This document shows, one piece after another, positions 18,880-33,800 of a stretch of DNA of 64,000 nt. A program made the translations under genes and the position numbers. The notes under the pieces are model-generated. The model saw nothing but the letters and a program-made list of their open reading frames with translations, did not search any database and was not told the DNA's origin. Each line of letters starts with the position of its first letter. Positions within the stretch are counted from its first letter, which is position 1. Source of the stretch: Actinernus sp. WN-2022 (lineage: Eukaryota > Cnidaria > Anthozoa > Actiniaria > Actinernidae); assembly GCA_030867875.1 (NCBI GenBank), contig JAOWCC010001589.1, positions 83,785,537 to 83,849,536 on the forward strand, given 5' to 3'.

Positions 18880-21800
18880 GTAAGTATACGTAATGTTTAC
18901 GTTGTTTATTCTTAGGTTGCAATCATTCCTATAACTAGGGAATACATAACATCACAGACATCATAAAAGCGTATAGCAGCCATGCTATGGTGGTATTTTG
19001 TTCAGTACCAACCAACATTGCGATATATCATACAACCTACAAATTATTTATTTGTCTTAAGGTTGGGGCAAACATTTGTGAATTTCAGTGTTACTTTTGT
19101 GCGCAAACAGGAAACCTTTTTGTTTGCTTCCGCAACACGTTTCGAGTGCACATGCGGGCAAACGAGGAAGAATTAGTCACACGGATCCAAGCTAGTTTCA
19201 TCACAAGAGCAACTACAAGAAAGATAACAGACTCTCAATATTGTCCCATTTCAGATCACCTGACTTTTCCTTTAAGTCATATGCAGTTTATCTGTTTTTA
19301 TACCTAGAGGAAACTGCATAGATTTCTATGGAATTCCTATAAACAAAGCACATGATCTGAATAGTTTTCGCGAGACAGTGTGTAGTGCGCGATTTGAGGG
19401 TCGCATTCGACTGACAGTATTTCAAAATAAGAATAGACATAGATGGAATAGTCTCTGGGAATCACTGGTTCACACAGAGTTTGCACTGAAAGCTACAAAG
19501 ACTTGCTGGCGTCTGATATTCAGGAACATTTATGGCGCGTTTGATTGACCGTATTCCAAAATAAGAAAAGATGGAATCAGTACCGTACTGTCTCTGAAAT
19601 CACTGGTTCTGGCACAGTTCCACTATTAAAGCTACAAACTCTTGCTGATACACTATGGGCGCGTTTGATTGATCGTATTCCAAAATAAGAAAAGATGGAA
19701 TCAGTACCGTACTGTCTCTGAAATCACTGGTTCTGGCACAGTTCCACTATTAAAGCTACAAACTCTTGCTGATACACTATGGGCGCGTTTGATTGACCGT
19801 ATTCCAAAATAAGAATACGTGGAATAGTATTTGGGAATCACTGGTTCAGGTAGAATATTTCAGTGGCTAAAAAGTCCCGATATAAGCGGTGATTTGTAGT
19901 CATAATTCTGTGTTCTTTCTCCGGCATATACGACCAATCGACCGCTCTCTTGTCTTGGTTTGTTCCATTATTTGCTTTATTATAATTTGTATGTATTTGG
20001 TGTGGCCGAAATATATAAATACACAAAGAGGCAAGCTGATTTGGTCTAGTGGCGACAGCATGTTTTTTTATCAGTTCAGTGCATGACTACAAAACGGAAT
20101 TAATTACTAATAGACACTCTGATCTCTGAGTCACTGGGTAAGCGATTTGAGAAAGTCTAGGAATTAATCTACAAACAGGAACATGTGATATTGGAATCGG
20201 TGCTCCGGTTCAGGGTTCTAATAACTAGATCCGCAAATTCTTTACTTTAAAAAGAAAAAAAAAAAATCAATAATAATACGTGATTCGAACCGATCCGCAG
20301 TGAAATAAATCAAGACGGTAAACTGTATAGCTGTTGCTCAAATAAAACATGATACCGTAAACTTACGATTTTATATAATAATCAGTCCAAACGCACGCTC
20401 TGATTGGTCAAGAGCCGTGTGTTATTAGAGGACACACACATGGATGACGTCATGAGCGCGCATGCGCAACCTGTTTCTGAACTCGTTTTCATAGTTTTTA
20501 GTTTGTGATTATGATATGAAACAAATAGATTCCATTCTGCCGTGCGAGGCTTCGGGATATATTAAATTTATTCTTTTCTCCGGCGGTTTCAGTATGAGCC
20601 TCATATACTGAAACCTTTGTGTGTGACAAGAAACATATGTCAAAAGTTGCCTATTGCGGTGATCGTTGTTAATATAAATCACTGAAAAGGGCCGCTTAAC
20701 ACAGGGTATATTCTTTCATCTCCAGTTGAGATAATACTATATTTTATAATCAGATCTTGTAAAGCGTATGGACAAGAATATCAACCCCTGCCAGGATTTC
20801 TACACCTATGCTTGTGGTGGCTGGGAGAAGATGAACGCTCTCAAGAACAACGAGACTTACACATCAGGCTTCAAGACACTGGCGGAGAGCAACTACCGAG
20901 TCATCAAGAAAGCGTTGGAAAATGCCGCACTCAACTATTCAACAGTAAGGTTATCTCTGTAACTTGCCATAGACGCTACCAAGAGAGGGAGATGCAATAA
21001 CGCGCATACAGCTATTTCAATTAGTTGTCTGGGAGATAGCCAAGGGAATAGGGTATTAGGGAATAGTGTATTAGGGAATTTGGTATTAGGAAATAAGGCA
21101 TTTTTTAAATGTCGGACGGCTCTACACAGGCTAAAAATGGATGGATAAATAAACCGGTCGGTCTGCGAATACCCTAATGCCCTTATGTCTCAGACAACAT
21201 TAATTGAAAATAGCTGTATATACATGTACATAGCCTTCCAGTATTATGCATGGTGCGCGCTTGAATCTTGAGCCGAATAAGCTGGAGTCCGTTTTATAAA
21301 CATTTATAGCCCTGCTAACGTCACACGTTCAGTCCGGTGAAACTTTCTAATTTAACGTCAGACGTAGCCTCCTCCGCACGCATCTCTACTATGAGATTTC
21401 GAACTCGGATTGTCGCTTCCTATACCAATCCCCCTTCTCTTCTCTTTTCGAGTCACAGGTAACGCTATTTAAGGTATGTTTTTCGCGGTTTCCGTTAGAA
21501 TACATATTAAACTGGGTTAACGCTGGGCCTAACCGCTAACGTCTGACGTAGCTATATAGTAGCCTATAGATATACCTGCGGAGGTAGCTACGTCAGACGT
21601 TAGCGGTTAGGCCCAGTGTTAACCCAGTTTAATATGCAACCGACCGCTGGTTCATATCCTTGTTCATTGTTCATAAGCGTTCCGTTCAATCTTTTGTCAT
21701 CCCAGGAGTATATTACAGAGGAGTGTTCCTCTTCCCACATTATATTGTCACACAACACTGTAGACGGTAGAGTTATTTTTAGCATATATAGAGTTTCCCG

Positions 21801-24800
21801 CGAGAAGAAACAAAGGCCGTCGCTTTTAACCAATCAGGATGGACTGAAAAATTGTAATTAACACGGTTCAAACTGCTAAAAAATACTAAAGCGCAAGAGA
21901 ACAAAAGACAACGTAATCGCATACCAGAACTTCGCGACTATAAATAGACACACCATCTACTGTGTTAGGGGCCAACACAAGGGCCCAGGAACACTCCTGT
22001 TACGTAATATACTCCTGGTCATCCTCATTCTTCTTCTCTGATCAGATTAATTGCCGGCATTGTTTTCTCTTCCTAACAGAACGAAGCCGTCATTAAAACG
22101 GTCCGTGCTTACAATTCGTGCGTGAACACTGGTTCCATTAACGCTCGTGGAATAACACCGCTGAAAGACTTGATTGCGGAGTACGGTGGATGGAGTGTCT
22201 CTGGTAACTATGACAGCAATATCTCCATAGCAACGCGGATGGGTAGAGCGGCTCGAGATCTCAACGTCGCTTCATTTGTGGGTATCGACGTCAGAACGGA
22301 CATCTATGACTCGATCAGAACCATTCTCCAGGTGTGTTGGCCGATTTCTTAATATTAAGTTCTTGCATTTAAAAAGATAAAATCAAGCAGCAGTTCCAGG
22401 CTAAATCCAGCGTGCACGGTCGGTGCTTACGCAACAGTACTAGTCTCACTCTTTTTAAATGTAGACTGACAGGAAGGTTTAAGCGTATTTTCCTACTCTC
22501 ACTTCATCTAAGGGAGTGTTCATTATTTATGGCTTGGGGGGTTAAATCATAGGGGGGCAAAAGTGCTTTTGTAGGATGGTCATCAAGAATTTTACCTACT
22601 CCTTGGGGGGTCATCAAAGTTTTGACGTACCTGTCATGTAAAATGTAATGAAATTGTACTCGCCTATTCTCTTATTCGCTTATTTATTTTGTGTGTGTAA
22701 AATTGCATATTTCTCTCAACCTTGTAAACATTTTATTGTTAATGTACCTGTATATGTTTGTGAAAATTAATAAAAGTCTATTTTTTTTATTCTTTTTTTA
22801 TTTTTTTATTTAAAAAAGTTTAAAGTTTATGCATTATCTTTAATCTTGTGCATTAATTATATAAAATAATAGGTTGTGCGCGTGAAATGGAATTTTCTTA
22901 CATGTTTTAAGAATTCATCTATACACACTTTGGAGTTGTATGGTTTTATCTTCCAAAAATTAAGACGTTTCATCTTGAAACTGATACCGCAAAAAGAAAA
23001 CCAAATCGCGCTACAAAATATTTCGCGTTTGCAGGTTTCGTTCCCATGAGTCGCGCGGTCATGCAGTAATAACCGGCGGGAGGCGAAGTGTGATGAACAC
23101 GATAAAGTATGTGTGATACCTTAGGCACAGACTATAATATCAGAAAGCAAGAGACTATAATATATGTTTTGGATAACCTTAGTTTTAGATGCCAAGAAGA
23201 TTGTGGAACACTCCTGATAAACTACAAACAATATTCTATGTTTTCCTGTAGTTTACCCCGGCAACACTTGGAATGAGTTACTACTATTATACAAGTAAAG
23301 ACGCCGATAAAACACAGGTAAGCCAAGGATAGGTGTACGCACGGGCTGCGACACACGTATAATCATCGTAAATCGTATACAATACGTATACAATACGTAT
23401 ACTGGTGTACTAAAGAGGCTAGGGGCACACGGCGACAGCAGGACGTTAATCCTTTCAAAAAAATATGAAGAACGCATGGGCAATAGGCCTTTTGCAGGAA
23501 ACAGTCACGTGCTGATATAATACAGTCACGTGCTGATATAATACAGTCACGTACTGATATAGTACAGTCACGTGCTGATATAATACAGTCAAGTGCTGAT
23601 ATAATACAGTCACGTACTGATATAATACAGTCACATGTTGATATAATACAGTCACGTACTGATATAATACAGTCACGTGCTGATATAATACAATCACGTG
23701 CTGGTATAATACAGTCACATGCTGATATAATACAGTCACGTACTGATATAATACAGTCACGTGCTGATATAATACAATCACGTGCTGGTATAAAACAGTC
23801 ACGTGCTGATATAATACAGTCACGTGCTGATATAGCACTTCATTAACCAGTAAACTGCGCTCGTTATCCCATGTGAAAGGCTTAATTTACTGGGTGGCAA
23901 ACAAACTTCAAAGGGCTGTTTTAGAAAGACTCGACAATCGATTGGAGGTGGAAAATAGCATTTACAAACATATTCTGCTAAAACACTACCGATCTCGTCC
24001 AAGTGCCTTTAAATAAATGAAGTCAGATTTTGTTGCCATCCAGTACCACCACGTGATCGTATCCTACAAAAGGCTCATTTGCAGCCATGGACAGCTTCAC
24101 AGTTTTTACACATGCGCAATCAGACTGCCAAACAAATGAGATCGCGCATTCGTCAGTAGCATGTCAGCAGATACCAAAATAAGGTTGCTTATCGAGTAAT
24201 ATGTAACATATTGTATTTCACATTACTTCTGATTGTTTCATTTGCATGTGACCTTAATTGTCATGCGCAACTCATAGTTATATAATAATTATAACGTTTG
24301 ATTTTTTGCAGGTCCGCGAGGCCTACATAGCATACATGAAGTCAGTTGGCAGGATGATGGGTGGAGCAGCAGCCGAGACAAACATGATGAGAATTTTCAA
24401 CTTCGAAGTAAAGCTTGCAAAGGTAAAGGACCTCCGGATCCATCAAATATTTTGCCTGTTTCTATTATATTTCCAGACGAATTTAATATTTCACCGCAGT
24501 TCCTCTGCCATTTGATTTATGGATACAATAACCTATTTGTGGCGTCGAAATATTTCGTCCGCGGACATTATATGTTCCGAGAAGAGAACAGTTCCCGAGA
24601 TCGAAGCTCGAGGGAAACTGTAAGCTTGGCTTTGAGGATCAGATAATGTCCAAGGACAAATATCATGTCATAATTATTTCGACACCACAATGTAGGTTAT
24701 TGTTGTTATCATCCTTACACGCTTACGCTCACGCGCTTATACGTGTATTCGCTGATGATATAGAAAATATCGGGTCACGTGACACATTCAACCAATCACA

Positions 24801-27800
24801 CACACGAGCAAATATTTGATGGATTATAATGACGTATATTATTTTGTGTATTTTACTGTTGCTTACAGATTTGTTTATTACTTACTGACCGCACTAAGTG
24901 TATTCATCAGGTTGTTCAAAGCCCGATTAAGCTATCCATGAATAAGTGTAATCTTTAGCGGTTTGAATTGCTTACTCGTGAACTAGTGATTTGAGGTAAA
25001 ACCCCATTGATTGTGGAAAAATTATGAGTACTTTCTACCTGTGATACTAGATTGAAAAAGACTGAATAAAATTCAAGAATTCAAATAATCGGTTAAGGCT
25101 TAATCCCAGATTAGCTTCGAACAACTGGGTTATTCTAGTTAACTATATTTATCGTATTTTATTTTCACCCATTCGCATGCATTTGTATAAATCGTTTATT
25201 ATCCTCCCATTGAATGCGGGCTCACAACAACGGCTGGTACAATAAAGAGATATTACAGCATCACAGCGGTCAAACGGTATGCACATGCGTAAATCAGACC
25301 ATAACATCGACCTCATTCTCGTTCCCAGTGCCTCCTCGACTTAACTGAAAAATCGGAGGATCTGATAAGACACAAATGGATCAAAATAGTGATTGGTTGT
25401 TGAACAACGGGCTGCGCGAAGACTCTTCACGCACCCCGACGGTCGCCGTGTATCTCGACTTCCATTGGCCGAGAAAAACGAGACGGTAAACATCGTTGAT
25501 TTCAGATTGTTTATTTCGTATTGTTGACGGCGAGAGACAAGAGAATGCTGCGAAGCTAAAGCAGGGAAAATAAAATAAATTCCCTTCTTCTAGGGTAAAA
25601 AACAAAGCTTTCTTTAGGACAATTAAGGTAGATTTATTGAACGGTAATTGCAAGGTCTTCTGTGCAGTTCAGCAAAATGACAAGAAGACAAAGAAGGAGT
25701 TTTTGAAACCGAAACGGTGTCAATATTTTGAATCAATATAAATCTTTACTTCGCCAGCACCGACTGAAGGCGGATACAAGAAGAGATACAAACAATGCTG
25801 ATAAGTAAACCCGAATGATCGATACGTATCATTTTCTGGAATTTCCGTTCTGTTTTTGCTTGTACGAAGTCCACTGCATAATATTGTTTCATTTCTGTGA
25901 TTTTCGAATTGCACTTTAACGGACCGAAGTAAAATTTCCTACTGGCATGCACAGTTTCAATGTAATCTAGGACATCCAGTTTATGTCTTGCCAAAGCTTC
26001 CGATTTTTCACTTAAGTCGAGTGGCACTGGAAACGAGAATGCATCGGCCTCTGAAAAGTATACTCTCGGAATAATTCAATGTTTGTCTTGTCAAATTAGC
26101 ACAGGTCGCTTCTAACGCCGTACTGCAACACAATCAGAAGTGTTTTGCGCGCATGCTCGGGCGTTTGACCGCTGTGTATATCGACGGCATATATCGTGGA
26201 GAGGACTCGAACCTCGGTCTCCCGACTGACGAATGTGACAACCACACTACAAACAAATAAACTATTGTTGAGTCTGTGTAGTCAATTCCTATCAAATTAT
26301 CCATCACATGGGAGATCTCGCGCTGGCCAGTCTAATATGTATATCAATATGTTTTAATAGATTGCTAGCGGTAAGGAGCCGGATGATGAGTTGGTGGAGT
26401 CTCTGTTGTCGTATCGCCGATCTAGTAGAGATATTCCAGACTTCAGGAAATCGCTGTTCTCTTTCTGTATTGATACAGGCTTTGACGTAAGTAAGCTTGG
26501 ACTGCAGAGTTCTGCATGCAACCAGCAATCTTATGGTCCAAAACATTGTTTAATTGTGACAAATATTTTTGTCAAGTGTTTGAAACTTTCATTAAATATA
26601 ATTTTTGAAAGGTGCCAATTCGCCGCCCTGAGGGTTTTAAACAGTGACTAAGACAAGCAAAGTTAGCATGCAATGACTCGAGGTGCCTTGAATGTAAATA
26701 TGTGATGTGTGTTATAAGTAATAGCTTGGCATGAGGGAAATAGAACTAATCTGCATTCGATCGAATAATGGCACCAATTCGAGATTGGTTTCGACTAAAA
26801 GTCGACCGCTGTGGTGGAGCGAGTAGCAGCTGACGTTTCGAGCGCTCAGTAGCCCTTCGTCAGAGCAAAAGAGGGATTTGTGGGTTAATTTATAAAGTTG
26901 TGGGTTTATAAAGTGTTGAGCGCATGATGATACCGATGAGTTACCATGTACTAGGACCAATTAGGATCAAAGGAAATTATGCCAACAATAGAAATGCTAT
27001 AGCTGAGTGACAATAAAGAGTGCTGATGAATAAAGTAATGAAACATGTTGATCGTCACCAGCAATATGAGACATTTGAGCCGCAGTCAGCGCCGTTGCAT
27101 TTCGTGACGCGTAACACAAGTCATGTACTGTCGGGATCGTTGGTTAAGCACCGGTTTCCATACGATATTTTAAACAGTAATATCTACAGCTGATTGTTTT
27201 GAATCTCGAAAGAAAAAGCGAAGATCCAGCTGTCGAGTTTTTGAAGCAGAAAGACTGATAGCATTTCGAAAAACAATTAAAGATTTATTTACAGTCAAAA
27301 CCAAGCAGGCACTGCTCAATTGCTGCTATCGGAGAGGACCTGGAAACTAATTTACATCCCACAATACAGTGCATGGCTAAAGAAATTGGCGGAGAAATCG
27401 AACGTGAACTCCGAGAAAGTCTGTACGCGATTCATTATTTTCTCGCCTTATAGTTGACTTCGAGGCCTTTTAAAAATGGCAAAAGGAGGCTTGTGAACTG
27501 TACTTGAAGTATGCTGTCTTTAACTGCAAAAGGAACCACAGTGGCTTTGGAGCGACTATTTAAAGGATGTTTTCGGTTAAACTTGTTCAAAACAAAGTAT
27601 ACTAGTGCAATCGAGGAGGCCCAAGTTGTGATTATGAACTGTGTGTACGGTAGGCTGGCCTATATTATTGCATTTTTGACAATTTTAGTGTATTTGTATG
27701 TAATGAAATGGACTCCTCACTGGGGAGCCACTTTATCGCAAGAAGATTCGTCAGAGTATACAACAGAAAGAACGGTCTTATTCATGTATTTTAGAATCGA

Positions 27801-30800
27801 GCGAGCCAAACTGCATTGAATCACTCTTTCAAAATTAAATCGTAGATTTTTATTTTACCGTCATACATTTATTGTAATATTATAGCCGCCATTTTGAAAG
27901 ATTTTTGACGTTCATTGAGCATGCGCGACGCCATTTTGTCCCATATTGCTGGCAACGCTAAGTATGAATGAATACACGAATTATGAAATTAAATGAACGA
28001 AAAGCGTTCATTAAAGGGGGTAGGTGACAGTGTCTAATTTGAAAATAAAGCCGTGATTGTGTGGAGTTTAATTAGGTCACGTTGATGGATGTAAGTATGG
28101 ATTTGTCACAGTGCTGAGTGTATCCCCGTGTAGAATGTATCACTGAGCACTAGTGTATCCTCGTGTAGAATGTTTCCCCGATCACTGGGCACTAGTGTAT
28201 CGTGTATCCCCTCCCCTCGCAATATAGCCTGCAATGCAGGCGTTTCTAGTGGTTTTCCGCTCACGAATGAATTTCAGACGAGTAGGAAATAAAACGCCTG
28301 TATTGCAGGCTACTCGCAATATAGTAGGGCTACTTGTATCCCCGGCCCGATCAGTTTTAATTTTAATGGCGAACAACGGAGTTACGCTATAATATCGCTT
28401 TCTGAAAAGGTTTGCAACTTGGTTGATATGATATTGACTTATTTGGTCTGACTTTAATACTGATGGCTGAGCTAGATCTAGTGCTATAGACCAGTGTTTT
28501 GACATGCATGTTGAGTTCGTGCTAAATTCCAATTCGATCTGTGGATTAGCCGAGACCTGGCTTTGATCAGCCCCCATGGTTGTTTTAGGTCTCGTTAGCA
28601 ATTCAAAGTTGTCCGAGCCGTAGAGTTCGTTCAACCTCTGTATTGACTTCTCCAATTGTTCTGATTATGGGCAAAAAAAGTCAGCAATATATCTACAAAC
28701 GTAGCTTTTACTCCATGTCGTGTGTCTCAACTGGAGGGATCTTTTGACATTAGCTTGCACATTTGTTGTCCCAATTCAGATCATGTGACAGCTCTCCAGA
28801 GGATTCAGTGCTTTGTTTTCCAATAAGAGAAATTGATTCATTTCCTCTGGGGGAGTGTACGTTTTTATTGAGGGGGGTGGGCTGGAGTGTTTGGGGGGAG
28901 GGTCATCAAAAAAAATGTAATGTTTCTGAAGGGTCATCCTAAATTTTTTTATTTTAGGGGGAGGGTCACCCTTTTTTATTTTAAATCCGTCTTGACCAAA
29001 TTATTTTTACTGCTCAACCATGGGTGTCTTTATTGTAATCCATATTTAATAAATCCCATTCTTTCACAATGAATAAAAGCATTCTATAGTTGTAGGTGTC
29101 ATTTTTGCCTTAATATTACTGCAAAAGTTGTCTTTATCAGGCAAACTGGCTCTTGCATTCTTATATATGTACATGTAATCCACAAGGCGACCAGATTTGA
29201 TGTTGCTATTGAACTAGTTGGGATGTCTAACATTATAACCTAATCTTTTCTTGAACCTTTGTACAAAATAGTGCTCAGTTCTATAAACAATATGAAGGCC
29301 AGGTTACCAGTGTGAGTTCCGTTTACATCTCAATATTTTGCCAAGAAACAAAACTGTCATTACACACTCTTTTTCTTCTTCGTCCATATCGCCATGTAGT
29401 TGAATTATCTTCACTCTTCAGAGATCCTATCTGCTGGCGAATCTAAACCCATTTGGTATAAAGCTATATCACAGTGTTATAAAAGATAGAGTACTTCTGC
29501 GGATTTGAGAATTTATCTGTTTTAGATCTTTACACAGCCAATCTCTTGGCCGGAACCGATCTCCTGTTACACTGGCTCTGAGTGTTCTGAGAAATGAAAA
29601 CGAGGCTCGGTTAATTACGCACTCGCTACGCCCAAATCGCGCGACGCACAGATTAACTTCTGGCAAGATTTGTCGGTAGGCGAGCGGAGATTCTTCCATA
29701 CAGCCTGCTCAGACATTCTAACATCATGACACCGAAAAATTGTGCCGCAATAATGTCAAACGTATTGGAGGAGGGTCATCCCTTTTTCTGCAACCTCAAG
29801 TGAAGGGCCATGGATTTTCTTAAGAAGCAAGGCCAAGGTTTTCCCTTGTATCTGTAGCAAAAAAAAAACAGCCCACTCCCCCTCCCCACTCATTAAAAAC
29901 GTACACTCCCTTGGGATGGGGTAGACTTCGCCGTTTGCAACCTGAAATGTTATTGGTTACCCAAACAATAATAGCCTACCCCTAAAACAATACAAACCCT
30001 CCCCTAAAACAATGGGATTCTTTATCAGTGAAGTCCAATAGGATATGACCTACAGAACAGCGAAGTCTAACCGCTTGGGAAACATAAAAACAAGAAAACA
30101 TTACCTAAGGGAAAGGTTAGGTTACCTTAATTGGGACATCAAATGTACAAGCTAAATCGGTCAATTATACCGCGAGATGATGTACAAGATGGCAGCCCCA
30201 GCTCTACGCTCCTTTGCGTTGATAGAACTCTCAAATCACAGATTTGTTCTTGATGATCTTCAACTGGTGTAAGACCTAGCGAGGTTTTCAGTGAAAGAGA
30301 GTTTACTGGACGGTGAACTCTGTCCTCATAAACAAGTACGTCGTATTTTAGTATTCAGTAAACTTCTAAGTTTGTATGATAGGTCACGTTTCTTTCGGGT
30401 TCTTTCACATACTTGCCGTAAATTTAGTCATCAGTATTAAAGCCAGAGCAAATAATTCACGATATCAAATCATCCAAGTTGCAAAATCTTTTTAAAAAGC
30501 GATATTTGTGTAATATACACCAACTTATGCCGCCATGCCCTTTGTCATTTGAATCTCTGGGGATTGAGTGCAAACCATCTATTGTTCTACATTTTCCTAA
30601 AATATTCCGAGGGGAGGAGCCTGAGGGGGGATGTACACGCTACACTTGCGGCCCAGTGATCGGGAATGCATTCTACACGGGGATATACTCATCACTGTGA
30701 GAGCGGGTTTGAAAAATGAAGAGAAGAGATTTATTGAGCCATAAAACGGGTAGGGTACAGGGTTAACAGACATCATAACCCGGTGTACCAAGGGACTGGC

Positions 30801-33800
30801 TAACGTTTCTTCATCAGCATGCCCATCTACTTTTCCCTCTTGCATATAATGTGGGAAAATTAGAACAAGTATGAGGGAATTTAGGGATTAAATATCCCAG
30901 AACAAACAAAGAAAGCCGGCGAGATGATCATGGTATTACTAAAAAAGTATACTCACTACACGTATTTCGGCATTTCCAGGAGTTCTTTGTAGCGTTCAAG
31001 TAGAGAAAGTTAAGATGAATCAGCCAAGCAGAACAGCCGCAGATGCACAATATCAATTTTACTACAAAAGTTAATCAAGTCAATGCTTTTCTAAAGGACT
31101 TTTGTAATCGCAATAACATTCCTTTCTTGGATAATAAAAACATCAACAGTTCTCACCTAAACTCAAAGGGACTACATCTCAACAACCGTGGTAGCTTAGC
31201 TTTAGAGCAGAATTTTGCTAATAATATGTCTGCTTGACTTGTTTCATCCCAGCCCGTAATTCCCACTACCCGGGGTTTTAAATTAGCTTCACTTAATATA
31301 AGAGATTTAACGAAGCATATCGATGAATTGCGAGTTTTGCTTGCTGATAACCCGATTGATGTTCTAGCTTTAAATGAGACATGGCTTGATCAATCTGTTA
31401 GTGATAATGATATATACATTTCTGGCTACGAAATCATTCGTAGGGACAGGGGTTTTCGCGGTGCTGATGGGAAAACGTACGGAGGTGTTTGTTTTTATGT
31501 ACGATCAAATGTAAATTTCTCGGCTCGCTTAGACTTGTCCATCGATGAGCTGGAAAATTTGTGCATTGAAATTCACAAGCCTAATTCCAATCCATTTCTC
31601 ATCACAACATGGTACAGACCGCCAGATTCAAAAGTCGACAAAATGATTTTTTTTGAAACTTTCATCGGTAGACTTGATGCTGAAAATGTTGAGTATCATT
31701 TGCTGGGTGACCTAAATTGCAATGTCGGGGCCAGTGTGTTTGATCACAACACAGGGCTGCTTACTGGTATTGCCGAGCTTTATGGTTTAGAACAATTGAT
31801 AAGTGAACCTACTCGCATTACGGAGTCATCATCTACCACAATCGACCTTATCTTTACCAATGCATTAGATAAAATTGTTTGCTCTGGTGTCTCTCATGTC
31901 GGCATCAGTGATCATAGCTTAATATATTCATTTCGTAAACTTTCAATTGGCTTATTTTCCCGGGGTCATTCTACAACTACATATAGAAGTTTCAAAAACT
32001 TTGACCCTGACAGTTTCCGAAATGATATAAATTCACAAGATTGGGAGGGTATAACAGAATCTAATAACCCAAATCGCATGTGGCATGCCTGGAAAGCCAC
32101 CTTCATGAAAGTGGTAGATAGGCATGCACCCATGCGTACAAGACGTGTCAGAAATTCAAACTCGCCTTGGATTACGCCCGAGCTTAAGCAACTCATGCGC
32201 GATAGGGATATTCTCAAGATTAAAGCGATACAATCTAAAGACCCATATGACTGGTCCGCTTTTAAAAAAGCCCGCAATTTTGTGAATGGGGAAATAAAAC
32301 GTACAAAGGAGGTTCATTACAAGACAGCTTTCCACGAAAATGAGAATAATATCAAAAAAACTTGGGGTATTATTAATGAGCTGACTTCAAGAAAGCAAAA
32401 CAACTCTCATATAAAGGAGATCGTGTGTAATGGATCTCCTGTAACAGACTCTAATCAATTATGTGAAACGTTTAACAATCACTTTGCCGACATAGGGCCT
32501 AAGCTAGCTGAGAGAATACCTCGCTCTGAAAATATTTCACACCTAGACTATCTTGCACCTCGAAATAGCAATGATTGTCTTGATGGTGGTAATTTTCAAA
32601 TCAAACAGACAAATCCTGCAGTTGTTTTCTCTCTTTTATCTAAACTTTGCAAATCTAAAGCGACGGGTTTGGATAAAATCTCTGCTAGACTTTTCCGTAT
32701 ATGTCCCGACTTGATAGCGGAATCCCTTTGTGCTATTTTCAACTGCTCAATTACTACAGGTATATTTCCAGATGAATGGAAATGTGCTAAGGTAATTCCA
32801 TTGTTCAAACAGGGACAGCGTAGAGATTTGGACAATTATCGTCCCATATCAATAATTCCAGTAATAGCAAAAGTTTTCGAGAGGATTGTTTATAATCAAG
32901 TTCATGATTTTCTAATCGAAAACAAATTGCTATCTGACAGTCAATCGGGTTTTCGGAGTCTTCACTCTACGGTGACTGCCCTTCTTGAGGCCACCAACAA
33001 CTGGGCCTACAATATCGATCGTGGCAATGTGAATGCCGTCGTATTTCTAGATCTTAAAAAAGCATTCGATACAGTAGACCATGGGATTTTGCTATCAAAG
33101 CTTAATGCATACGGGTTTGGGGGGAAAGCAAGTAATTGGTTTAAGTCATACCTTTATGAGCGCAATCAAAAGTGTTTTGTGAATGGGCAACTTTCTAGTA
33201 CCCGTTCTCTGCGCTGTGGAATTCCACAAGGGACAATTTTAGGTCCTTTGCTTTTCCTCATCTACATAAATGACTTACCAAATTGTCTTGCACACTCCCA
33301 GCCCCGTATGTATGCGGATGATACTCATTTAACATTTGCAAGTAATAATGTAGATGACATTAATTATTATGTCAATCAAGACCTTGCAAGCGTTAATCAT
33401 TGGCTTGTCGCTAACAAGCTTACCTTAAACCAATCAAAAACAGAGTTTATGGTTATCGGGTCACGACAAAGATTATCCACGTTTCAGTCAGCTCCAATCC
33501 TGGCAATCGATGGCGTCCCTATAAAGCAGGTGCCTCACACAAAATCACTTGGTGTGCATATTGACCAAAATCTATCATGGAATGTGCACATCAAGGGGTT
33601 GACTAAAAAGATTGCTTCTGGAATTGGAGCCCTGAAACGTGTAAGAAATTGTGTTCCTGATAAAACCATGCATTCAATCTACAATTCCCTTATTCAACCA
33701 CATTTCAATTATTGTTGCATTGTCTGGGATAGTTGTAGCATAACTTGTGCTACTAAGCTTCAAAAGTTGCAAAATCGAGCTGCAAGGGTCTTATCGTTCT

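Noticed and set aside
23501..23834. CRISPR-like array
   Set aside because: Units are contiguous with no spacers, in a eukaryotic intron; it is a minisatellite.
23455..23838. 127-residue minus-strand frame of YQHVTVL repeats
   Set aside because: Created by the 21-bp minisatellite, whose unit is a multiple of three; no start context or homology.
27511..27819. 102-residue + strand open frame in intron 6 with one hydrophobic segment
   Set aside because: No family recognised, isolated inside the intron of a well-supported gene.
28182..28655. 157-residue minus-strand open frame
   Set aside because: Runs through a MITE and a local tandem repeat; the rest has no recognisable domain and no splice or phase support.
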